Shown here in pieces: positions 1 to 5,868 of a stretch of 6,868 bases of DNA. The stretch's first letter is position 1. Each line of letters opens with the position of its first letter. This stretch comes from Bacteroidales bacterium UBA2198 (GTDB lineage Bacteria; Bacteroidota; Bacteroidia; Bacteroidales; VadinHA17), in assembly GCA_002328625.1 (NCBI GenBank), contig DCVC01000313.1, forward strand, positions 1 through 6,868, given 5' to 3'. The notes beneath the pieces are model-generated. The model saw only the letters and a program-made list of their open reading frames with translations. It ran no database searches and was not told the origin of the DNA. A program made the position numbers and the translations under genes.

Positions 1-960
1 ATTGCCCATCTTAATGCAGGGATGGATGTAGTTGAGCATACATTTGCACTTGAAACATTTCCTTTTACAGGATTTTGTAAAACCTTCTCTTTTGACAACT
101 ATGTAACCGATTCCGGAGCTGGAGGAACAGCAATTGCATGTGGAGTAAAAACCAGAAACGGCATGATCGGGATGGATCCCGATACGGTGGCAGTTCCTTC
201 AATTGTTGAACTCGCTAAAAAAAACGGACTTGCAACAGGTGTGATAAGCACCTCGTCTGTTACACATGCAACCCCTGCATCATTTGTTTCTCATAACTCA
301 GGAAGGGGCAATTATGAGGAAATTGCAAAAGATTTTCTTAACAATACACTTGATCTTTTTATCGGCGGAGGCGAAGATCATTTCCGGAACAGGGCCGATG
401 GCGCTGATTTGACAGTAACCCTCAAAAAGCAGGGCTTTGATGTTGTTTACACTCTTGATGATCTGAAAGAATCGCAATCAACAAAACTGGCAGGCCTTCT
501 TGCAAAGGAACATATGCCTTATGTTCTGGAAGGAAGGCAGGGTATGCTTCGGGAAATGACAATTAAAGCACTTGAAACCTTGAGCAAAAATAAAAATGGC
601 TTTTTCCTGATGATAGAAGCTTCGCAGATTGACTGGGCTGCTCACGGAGGAGATCTGCTTAATATCGTAGCTGAAGTAATTGATATGGATGACGCAGTGG
701 GAGCATCTCTTGAATTTGCCAAAGCAAACGGAGAGACTCTGATTGTAGTTACAGCAGACCATGAAACAGGAGGATTGAGTCTTGTGGGAGGCGATAAACA
801 AAAACGCTCAATAAACGGTAATTTCATATCTACTTATAACCACACAGGCGTTATGGTTCCTATTCTGTCTTATGGGCCTGGAGCAGAACGATTTACAGGG
901 ATTCATGACAACACCTTTTTCTTCGGGGAATTTCTTGATCTGCTGAAGATCAAAAAATAG
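1..960 (+). CDS. Alkaline phosphatase, TAB5-like (5' truncated by window edge)
   Basis: Hydrolyses phosphate monoesters to release inorganic phosphate; family members are exported metalloenzymes, normally with two zinc and one magnesium. The frame is open from base 1 (319 codons present), so the ATG at 22 is internal and the N-terminus is missing. Visible active-site parts, in window codons: nucleophile Ser38 in TDSGAGGTA, His89 in THATPA, phosphate-binding Arg102, Glu206 (MIEAS), Asp211/Trp212/His215 (IDWAAH), Asp253/His254 (TADHETGG) and His281 (NHTG). His and Trp replace E. coli Asp153 and Lys328. As I recall the numbering, this is the pair found in TAB5 phosphatase (His135, Trp260), and the Ser-His spacing of 51 and Ser-Arg spacing of 64 match that enzyme. 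About 45 mature residues plus a signal peptide would then be missing. The C-terminus is complete. The family is certain; the physiological substrate is unknown. Confidence 0.95.
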   Translation: MAHLNAGMDVVEHTFALETFPFTGFCKTFSFDNYVTDSGAGGTAIACGVKTRNGMIGMDPDTVAVPSIVELAKKNGLATGVISTSSVTHATPASFVSHNSGRGNYEEIAKDFLNNTLDLFIGGGEDHFRNRADGADLTVTLKKQGFDVVYTLDDLKESQSTKLAGLLAKEHMPYVLEGRQGMLREMTIKALETLSKNKNGFFLMIEASQIDWAAHGGDLLNIVAEVIDMDDAVGASLEFAKANGETLIVVTADHETGGLSLVGGDKQKRSINGNFISTYNHTGVMVPILSYGPGAERFTGIHDNTFFFGEFLDLLKIKK

Positions 961-970
961 TACTATTTTT
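953..970. repeat. 18-bp perfect palindrome over the phosphatase stop codon
   Basis: AAAAATAGT is followed directly by its reverse complement ACTATTTTT, and the TAG stop of the phosphatase lies inside it. As RNA it could form only a weak, nearly all A-U hairpin, so it may be a leaky terminator or simply AT-rich sequence. It sits in the 64-base gap before queE. Confidence 0.4.
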
Positions 971-1024
971 ATCTGGGGATACCGGAATTTAACTTGCCAA
1001 ATTTCCATTCATCTCAAATTAAAA

Positions 1025-1654
1025 ATGATAAAAAGGGCAGGCAATGACATGAATGGAACCTTTCTTCCTTTGGTTGAAGATTTTTTTTCGATACAGGGAG
1101 AAGGGTTTCACACTGGTAAAGCTGCATATTTAATCCGCCTGGGAGGATGCGATGTGGGATGTAGCTGGTGTGATACCCGTTTTTCGTGGGATCCTGAACA
1201 TTTTCCAATGGTCAAAACCGATGCTATTATTGACCGTGCAATACGTTCCGGCACGGATTCTGTATTGGTAACGGGTGGTGAACCACTGATGTGGAACCTC
1301 GGTTACTTGTGTTCAGGACTTAAAAGTAAATATATTAAAACGTTTATTGAAACATCCGGAGCTTATCAATTATCGGGAAAATGGGATTGGATATGCCTTT
1401 CACCAAAGACAAACATGCCTCCTGTAAGCGAAATTTGCAATAAAGCGGATGAATTAAAAGTTATTATTGAAAATAGAAATGATTTTGAATGGGCCGAAGA
1501 ATATCGCAGAAAGGTCAGCAAAAAATGCCGGCTTTTTTTACAGCCCGAATGGAGTAGGTTTGAATCGGTCATTCCGGAAATTATCGTTTATGTCAAACAA
1601 AATCCGGATTGGAGGATCTCTCTTCAGGTTCATAAGTACATGCATATACCCTGA
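1025..1654 (+). CDS. queE: 7-carboxy-7-deazaguanine synthase (QueE), radical SAM
   Basis: Converts 6-carboxy-5,6,7,8-tetrahydropterin to 7-carboxy-7-deazaguanine, the committed ring-contraction step toward preQ0, queuosine tRNA and other 7-deazapurines; cytosolic. Seen: the N-terminal substrate motif FFSIQGEG (residues 20-27) followed by HTGKAA, the canonical CX3CX2C iron-sulfur cluster motif (Cys42, Cys46, Cys49, in GGCDVGCSWCDT), the SAM-binding GGEP near residue 84, FIETSG, a SPK motif, and the family-typical C-terminal SLQVHK...IP. The length of 209 residues is normal. The start is ambiguous. ATG 1025 gives the longest form, but in-frame ATG 1049 (MNGTFLPL) has AGG seven bases upstream and better fits the usual short lead before the LPLVEDF-type segment. 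No preQ1 riboswitch is apparent in the 64-base leader. The stop is seven bases before the next start, suggesting cotranscription with the PorE-like gene. queC, queD and queF are not in the window. Confidence 0.95.
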   Translation: MIKRAGNDMNGTFLPLVEDFFSIQGEGFHTGKAAYLIRLGGCDVGCSWCDTRFSWDPEHFPMVKTDAIIDRAIRSGTDSVLVTGGEPLMWNLGYLCSGLKSKYIKTFIETSGAYQLSGKWDWICLSPKTNMPPVSEICNKADELKVIIENRNDFEWAEEYRRKVSKKCRLFLQPEWSRFESVIPEIIVYVKQNPDWRISLQVHKYMHIP

Positions 1655-1661
1655 CCATATT

Positions 1662-3599
1662 ATGAAGATAATTGTCATCGTTATTATTTGTCTGGTGACC
1701 TGCACTTTTCCTCAATTAAGCTTTTCCCAGCAGTTTCATACTAATTCTGCAAAAGCTCTTAAAATCTACAAAGATGGCGTCAGATCATATGATTACATTG
1801 ATTTCTATACAGCTGAACGCTATTTTAAGCAGGCAATTGCAATTGATAATGAATTCTATGAAGCTCACATGATGCTCGGTGAGCTGTTGCTGAAACAGAA
1901 ACGTTTCAGCGAATCTGCTTTACATTACCGAAACGCTGTAAGGATCGATTCCCTTTTTTATATGCCGGTTTACTTTGATCTTGCTACTGCTGAGATGATG
2001 TCAGGCAACTATAAAAAAGCACTTATTTACTTCAATGTTTACCTTGAACAGGATAATATGTCTGAAAAAAACAGGATTCAGGCACTAAAGGATGCTAAGA
2101 ACTGTGAATTCGCAATTGAGGCAATGAAGAATCCTGTGCCTTTTAACCCTGTGAGTGTCGGAGAAGGGATTAATACAACAGATGATGAATATTGGCCATC
2201 TATTACTGCTGACGGGCAGACCCTTATGTTTACAAGGCAAAATAATCCACGAAATAAGGTTTCTTTTAATACCCCTGCTCAGGAAGATTTTTATGTGAGC
2301 AACCTTCATAATAATATCTGGCAAAGAGCAGAGAATGCCGGCGCTCCCCTTAATACCAGGCAAAACGAAGGAGCACAGACACTTTCATCAGACGGACTCT
2401 ACATGTATTTTACAGCTTGCGATCGCCCGGGAGGGCTTGGAAGCTGTGATATTTATTTTTCGGCTAATAATGAAGGAAAATGGTCTATGCCTGTAAATTT
2501 AGGAGGACCTGTTAATACACAGCACTGGGAATCACAACCTTCAGTAAGTGCAAATGGAAGGATGCTTTTCTTTTCAAGCAGCAGACCCGGCGGATTTGGA
2601 GGAAAAGATATATGGTACTCGGTTAAAAATGAGATGAACAGGTGGAAGAATCCTGTTAACCTGGGAGAAGTAATAAATACTGACGGGGATGAAATGTCAC
2701 CATTTATCCATTTCGATGGTAGAACTCTCTATTTTTCTTCCAATGGAAAACCAGGAATGGGTGGATTTGATATTTACTTTTCAAGAATGAAGGAGGATAC
2801 AACCTGGACTGACCCGAAAAATCTTGGATATCCTATAAACACATATAACGATGAGACAGGACTCATCATAGAATCGGCTGGCCAGAAAGCATATTTCTCT
2901 TCACGCAGGGATAATGTCAATGGAAAAGATATCTTTCTCTTCAACCTTCACAAATCTATACAACCCGATCCTGTTGCTTATTTAAGAGGAAAAGTCACCG
3001 ATAAGGAGACCGGGAGACTCCTTAAAGCTAATTATGAGTTATTAAATCTGTCAACAGGAAAAACAGTTATCAGCAACTCCACAGATGCAGGCGGTAATTT
3101 TCTGGTTTGTATCCCTTCAGGTTATAATTACGGACTTAATATAAGCAGGTCGGGATATCTGTTCTATTCGGAAAATTTCATGTTCGAAGGCCAGCATACC
3201 GTAGTGAAACCATTTCTTAAGCAGATAAGATTGAGCCCTTTAAAAGTAGGAGAGAAAATGCTTCTTTCAAATGTGTTTTATGAGATTGATTCATATGAAC
3301 TAAAGAAGGAGTCGGTTGCAGAATTAAATAAACTCACAAATCTTCTTAAGGAAAACAAAGAATTGGCTGTGGAAATTGGCGGTTATACCGATTCTACTGG
3401 TGCTGATAATTATAATCTGGTATTGTCTGAAAAGAGGGCTAAGTCAGTTGTCGATTATCTGATAAATAATGGTATAGATTCTGAGAGATTAAAATTCAAG
3501 GGTTATGGAAATGCTTCACCTATTGGCGACAATGTGACTTTTGAAGGTAGAAAGCTGAACAGAAGAACTGAAGTTCAAATAATTGATAATAAAAAATAG
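1662..3599 (+). CDS. PorE-like OmpA-family protein (TPR, five-bladed propeller, CRD, OmpA)
   Basis: A 645-residue exported envelope protein. The start ATG at 1662 begins a clear signal peptide (MKIIVIVIICLVTC..., likely cut after LSFS before QQF); the frame stays open upstream into queE but that part is not coding. Domains: TPR repeats at about residues 30-150; five PD40/WD40-like blades at about 160-432, each centred on a motif such as PSITADGQTLMFT, LSSDGLYMYFT, PSVSANGRMLFFSS, PFIHFDGRTLYFSS or SAGQKAYFSS; a carboxypeptidase-regulatory-like fold at about 440-525 (LRGKVTDKETGRLL); and an OmpA C-terminal peptidoglycan-binding domain at about 532-645 (VFYEIDS, GYTDSTGADNYN, LSEKRAKSVVDYL, NRRTEV). 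This order matches PorE of the type IX secretion system of Porphyromonas gingivalis, but Bacteroidota carry several paralogues with the same architecture, so a T9SS role is an inference. PorE is a lipoprotein; here no convincing lipobox is seen. Likely cotranscribed with queE (seven-base gap). Confidence 0.92.
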   Translation: MKIIVIVIICLVTCTFPQLSFSQQFHTNSAKALKIYKDGVRSYDYIDFYTAERYFKQAIAIDNEFYEAHMMLGELLLKQKRFSESALHYRNAVRIDSLFYMPVYFDLATAEMMSGNYKKALIYFNVYLEQDNMSEKNRIQALKDAKNCEFAIEAMKNPVPFNPVSVGEGINTTDDEYWPSITADGQTLMFTRQNNPRNKVSFNTPAQEDFYVSNLHNNIWQRAENAGAPLNTRQNEGAQTLSSDGLYMYFTACDRPGGLGSCDIYFSANNEGKWSMPVNLGGPVNTQHWESQPSVSANGRMLFFSSSRPGGFGGKDIWYSVKNEMNRWKNPVNLGEVINTDGDEMSPFIHFDGRTLYFSSNGKPGMGGFDIYFSRMKEDTTWTDPKNLGYPINTYNDETGLIIESAGQKAYFSSRRDNVNGKDIFLFNLHKSIQPDPVAYLRGKVTDKETGRLLKANYELLNLSTGKTVISNSTDAGGNFLVCIPSGYNYGLNISRSGYLFYSENFMFEGQHTVVKPFLKQIRLSPLKVGEKMLLSNVFYEIDSYELKKESVAELNKLTNLLKENKELAVEIGGYTDSTGADNYNLVLSEKRAKSVVDYLINNGIDSERLKFKGYGNASPIGDNVTFEGRKLNRRTEVQIIDNKK

Positions 3600-3624
3600 T
3601 TGCCTTGTGACAGGCAACTATTTT
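3593..3624. terminator. Bidirectional hairpin terminator between convergent operons
   Basis: A perfect 13-bp stem, AAAATAGTTGCCT / AGGCAACTATTTT, with the six-base loop TGTGAC. It overlaps the TAG stop of the PorE-like gene (3597-3599). On the plus strand the U run is only the four Ts of the stem arm. On the minus strand the hairpin is followed by a longer T/A run derived from the AAAAAA and ATTGATAAT bases upstream, so it should also terminate the minus-strand kinase-like gene, which stops at 3675. Confidence 0.85.
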
Positions 3625-3674
3625 CACTCATGCTTGGATTGATACAGACATTGATCGAACATTACCATCTGGAG

Positions 3675-4520
3675 TCAGATAGCGATCATAGTATTAGCTT
3701 GTTTATCATTGTCAAGTTCACTGCCTAAAGCCGCTTTGGCCGGTACAGAAAAATAAAGCCCGGTTCCGGTAATCCCGTTGCATTCAATCCAGATTGATCC
3801 ATCCATCATTTTTATCAGCCTGCGGGCAAGTGAAATATTGATTGCTGTATAAGTATCATTAAACTTCTGCAGAGAATTGCCTATATTTCCGGTATGAAGG
3901 AATTCCTTGCATTTTTGATAACCCTGGCCGGAATCAAGAATATAGAAAGTTATCTTATCATCCCTGAAATAGAATCCAACTTTTATATATCCCGATTTAG
4001 TGTTAGTTAAAGCATTTTGAAACAAATTACGAATTACCCTGGTTGCCCTGTTTGTATCAAAGATTACTTCAGCGGAGTTTGAGAATTGATTCTCAGTTAC
4101 CAGAACCAGATCCTTGAATCTTTCTCTTCTCAGAACCTCTCTGAATTCAGAGAGAAGATCATCAAAAATACTATCAAGCTTGCAAACTCTTAATTCGGTT
4201 TTGAAATTACCCGTATCAACATAAACTGAATCAAGAAAATTATCGAAAAGATTTATTATCAGCTCACACGAATTTAAGATTTGATTGCTGAATTCCTCAC
4301 GTTCCAACTCGCTGTAACCCTTTTGATTCATGAGAAATGAGAAAGCTACAATTGCATTCATGTTTGTTCTCATCTCATGCGACATCCCTGCCAGTATCGA
4401 AGGACAATTGATAACACTTTGATCAAAAGGTTTTACCGCCTCCATGCTTAACTCATTGTTATTTGTTTTCTCTCTCTCCATATCACTGCTGGTTAAACCT
4501 GATAGCCAGGTGTCGGACAA
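3675..4520 (-). CDS. Sensorless histidine-kinase-like protein with degenerate G2 box
   Basis: About 281 residues, no membrane segment and no recognisable sensor domain, so probably cytosolic. The dimerisation/phosphoacceptor helix has His48 in AGMSHEMRTNMNAIVAFSFLM; the usual proline after HExRT is Asn. The HATPase_c part has an N box (RNLFQNALTNT, about residues 165-175) and a G1 box (DSGQGY). The G2 lid, normally GTGLGLxI, reads YTAINISLARRLI, so its glycines are gone; the C-terminal IWIEC...GTGLYFSVP strand is kept. Kinase activity is therefore doubtful. It may be a pseudokinase, a phosphatase or a weak kinase. The longest start is TTG 4520, because an in-frame stop lies just upstream at 4542-4544; ATG 4481 is the first Met and gives 268 residues. 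It begins 16 bases after the stop of the upstream TPR gene, implying an operon. No response regulator is adjacent. Confidence 0.85.
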   Translation of the reverse strand: MSDTWLSGLTSSDMEREKTNNNELSMEAVKPFDQSVINCPSILAGMSHEMRTNMNAIVAFSFLMNQKGYSELEREEFSNQILNSCELIINLFDNFLDSVYVDTGNFKTELRVCKLDSIFDDLLSEFREVLRRERFKDLVLVTENQFSNSAEVIFDTNRATRVIRNLFQNALTNTKSGYIKVGFYFRDDKITFYILDSGQGYQKCKEFLHTGNIGNSLQKFNDTYTAINISLARRLIKMMDGSIWIECNGITGTGLYFSVPAKAALGSELDNDKQANTMIAI

Positions 4521-4536
4521 TTGACATTCAGATAAA

Positions 4537-5277
4537 TTATTTCATTTTTCTCAATATCTTTCTTGCATCTTTACTATAGACACTCCCTTTGTTTTTTATT
4601 ATCGAAAGCTGGCCGATTGCTTTATCAATGTCATCTGTTTTTATATAACACATCGCAAGATACCAATGAGCGTGATCCATATGGAGGTTGTTATTATCAT
4701 CAATCACCCTTCTGAAAGATCGTTTTGCTTCAGGATAATTGCTGTTTTCAAAACTTGAAATGCCGTATAGCAAGGTTGAATGCATGTTTGCAGGTTCGTT
4801 TTCAATCACTTTGCTGAAATAAACGGCAGCATTTCTGTAATCATGAATTTTGTAGTATTCAAGTGCCAGTGTATAATCAGAATTTACCTCATTTATTGCA
4901 GATCTTAATGTGGTTGTCGTTTCATAAGATTTATAGTACTTTTCAAAAATCTGCTCTTTGCTTAGATGTCGCCCTGAAAAAAGAACTATACCTCCAATAA
5001 TAACCAGACTGGCTATAATGGCCGCGTATTTCATGTTAATATGTTTGCGGCGATCTTTAACAGGATTTTCTCTGGCTTTCTCTATTGAAGCAAGCTTGTT
5101 TCTTAGCTTTATTACATCCTGATTTTTTAGAATTGTATCAGTTTTTCTTCTAAGTTCAACTTCATGTCGAAGTTTTTCATTACCTGCAAGCTCCCTGGTG
5201 AACCATTCTTTTTCTGAATCATTCATCTCTCCGGCATTATACCTTTCGATGAAATAGGAAAAATCAATTGTCTTCAT
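4537..5277 (-). CDS. Single-pass membrane TPR protein with anti-sigma-like N-terminus
   Basis: 246 residues. Residues 1-60 (FIERYNAGEMNDSEKEWF..., AGNEKLRHEVELRRKTD) resemble the short helical cytoplasmic domain found at the start of many Bacteroidota anti-sigma-factor-like and TPR membrane proteins. A basic stretch (KDRRKHINMK) precedes one membrane helix at about 84-101 (YAAIIASLVIIGGIVLF), predicting N-terminus inside and C-terminus in the periplasm. Residues about 134-233 form roughly three TPR units (YTLALEYYKIHDYRNAAVYF, LLYGISSFENSNYPEAKRSF, WYLAMCYIKTDDIDKAIGQL), a protein-binding surface. The start ATG 5277 lies in very AT-rich DNA without a Shine-Dalgarno sequence. No sigma factor gene is beside it, so anti-sigma function is only a structural resemblance. 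It is followed after 16 bases by the kinase-like gene, so the two products may act together in sensing. Confidence 0.8.
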   Translation of the reverse strand: MKTIDFSYFIERYNAGEMNDSEKEWFTRELAGNEKLRHEVELRRKTDTILKNQDVIKLRNKLASIEKARENPVKDRRKHINMKYAAIIASLVIIGGIVLFSGRHLSKEQIFEKYYKSYETTTTLRSAINEVNSDYTLALEYYKIHDYRNAAVYFSKVIENEPANMHSTLLYGISSFENSNYPEAKRSFRRVIDDNNNLHMDHAHWYLAMCYIKTDDIDKAIGQLSIIKNKGSVYSKDARKILRKMK

Positions 5278-5308
5278 TATAGTATATTTTATAATTGTTT
5301 ATTATCAT

Positions 5309-5323
5309 TTTGTTTAAAACAAA
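5309..5323. repeat. Palindrome TTTGTTT-A-AAACAAA upstream of membrane TPR gene
   Basis: Seven-base arms around one central A, located 32-46 bases before the 5277 start on the minus strand, about where a promoter or operator would lie. The composition is all A/T apart from one G and one C, so chance is possible. Confidence 0.3.
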
Positions 5324-5350
5324 TAATTTAATAACTGTATATCAGTATAA

Positions 5351-5371
5351 TACATTTATACATTAAATGTA
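5351..5371. promoter_or_regulatory. Inverted repeat TACATTTA-n5-TAAATGTA, candidate operator
   Basis: Perfect eight-base arms with a five-base spacer (TACAT), 21 bases in all, placed 74-94 bases upstream of the minus-strand membrane TPR gene and downstream of the peptide gene. The size and symmetry are those of a dimeric regulator site, but no regulator is identified and the base composition is AT-rich. Confidence 0.35.
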
Positions 5372-5389
5372 CAATCACAATATCTCGTC

Positions 5390-5410
5390 AAGGTTCTGAT
5401 AATTAACCTT
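5390..5410. repeat. Inverted repeat AAGGTT-n9-AACCTT
   Basis: Six-base arms separated by nine bases, 19 bases from the stronger palindrome at 5351-5371 and in the same intergenic stretch. It could be a second regulator half-site pair or a weak RNA hairpin; nothing more can be said from sequence. Confidence 0.25.
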
Positions 5411-5429
5411 AATTCAATCTAATATAACA

Positions 5430-5466
5430 GCAGGCAACTCTATTTTTTATTCTTAATAAAGCCTGC
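5430..5466 (-). repeat. Hairpin GCAGGC...GCCTGC downstream of peptide gene
   Basis: Read on the minus strand, GCAGGC pairs with GCCTGC across 25 bases that themselves contain TTTATT-AAG-AATAAA, giving a two-part stem with an internal bulge. It lies 43-79 bases past the peptide stop. No clean U run follows, so it may be a processing or attenuation structure rather than a strict intrinsic terminator. Confidence 0.35.
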
Positions 5467-5474
5467 AATTTCCC

Positions 5475-5492
5475 CTGCTTTCGCTAAAGCAG
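5475..5492 (-). terminator. Short hairpin after the double-glycine peptide gene
   Basis: On the minus strand CTGCTTT-AGCG-AAAGCAG forms a seven-base stem with a four-base loop, starting 17 bases after the peptide stop codon. It is followed by GGGGAAA rather than a T run, so termination would be partial at best. It could stabilise a short peptide transcript while allowing read-through to the membrane TPR gene. Confidence 0.35.
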
Positions 5493-5508
5493 AACAGTAC
5501 AAGGTTTT

Positions 5509-5646
5509 TTAGATTTTTATTTGAGGAGGATTTGGTAGTGTAATTGGTTCTCCTGCGTCTCCACCTCTGACGCTTATCATTTCCTCATTCGTAAGTGTAA
5601 ATCCGTCGAAAATGTCTTTTGTTTTTTCAAAATCCAGGGTTTTCAT
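5509..5646 (-). CDS. 45-residue double-glycine leader peptide (RiPP/bacteriocin-like precursor)
   Basis: A complete small gene, ATG 5646 to TAA 5509. The leader begins MKTLDFEKTK and ends LTNEEMISVRGG, with the double glycine at residues 28-29. The pattern of a hydrophobic residue, (S/T)xEEM, xx(I/V)xGG is that of Bacteroidota natural-product precursors and GG-leader secreted peptides, which are cut after GG by C39-peptidase ABC exporters. The remaining 16 residues would be the core: DAGEPITLPNPPQIKI, proline-rich, without cysteine, ending in a hydrophobic/Lys tail. The start is preceded by an A-rich stretch rather than a Shine-Dalgarno sequence, normal for this phylum. It lies alone in the 591-base divergent intergenic region, on the same strand as the membrane TPR and kinase-like genes but 231 bases upstream. 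No maturase or exporter is in the window, so product class and modification are unknown. It may be a signal peptide, an antimicrobial or a cargo of a trans-encoded exporter. Confidence 0.75.
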   Translation of the reverse strand: MKTLDFEKTKDIFDGFTLTNEEMISVRGGDAGEPITLPNPPQIKI

Positions 5647-5795
5647 TTTTTTCCGATTTTAATAGTTGATACTAATTCAGGGTAATTCGTAATTCTACTG
5701 TTACATGTCGGAAAGTGGAGTTTTGTGACATAAAAAAACCGATTATTTTCAAAAAAAATAACTAAATCAAGAATATCAAAGACTTACAAAAGTTA

Positions 5796-5824
5796 TTGTT
5801 TTATATAATTAACGATTATTTTGG
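5796..5824 (+). promoter_or_regulatory. Possible Bacteroidota-type promoter for the divergent TPR gene
   Basis: TTG at 5796-5798 and TATTTTGG at 5817-5824 are separated by 18 bases, resembling the phylum consensus TTTG / TAnnTTTG with about 19-base spacing (one mismatch in the -7 box). It would give a leader of roughly 40 bases before ATG 5869. AT-rich DNA makes such matches common. Confidence 0.25.
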
Positions 5825-5868
5825 CGGTTTAATATATACTTGTGATATTTATACGGGGAAAAACAGGT

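Noticed and set aside
478..827. Two minus-strand open frames within the phosphatase gene
   Set aside because: They are antisense shadows of a conserved gene, with no recognisable domains.
961..1024. preQ1 riboswitch before queE
   Set aside because: The 64-base spacer lacks the short C-rich/A-rich pseudoknot pattern expected of a preQ1 aptamer.
808..1208. Minus-strand frames over the phosphatase end and queE start
   Set aside because: Short, no family resemblance, antisense to conserved active-site codons.
1366..1572. Minus-strand frame within queE
   Set aside because: Antisense shadow of QueE without independent support.
1467..1661. Upstream extension of the PorE-like frame into queE
   Set aside because: It overlaps the conserved C-terminus of QueE in another frame, and the ATG at 1662 starts a clear signal peptide.
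1662..1740. Lipoprotein signal in the PorE-like protein
   Set aside because: The cysteines at residues 10 and 14 have Ile or Thr before them rather than Gly/Ala/Ser, and a type I cleavage site after LSFS fits better.
2085..2363. Minus-strand frame within the propeller region
   Set aside because: Antisense to conserved PD40 blades; no start context or homology seen.
5672..5731. 19-codon minus-strand frame upstream of the peptide gene
   Set aside because: No leader motif, no conserved feature, and AT-rich DNA readily yields frames of this size.
5278..5868. Insertion sequence remnant or CRISPR in the long intergenic region
   Set aside because: No terminal inverted repeats with target duplication, no transposase fragment and no regularly spaced repeats were found.
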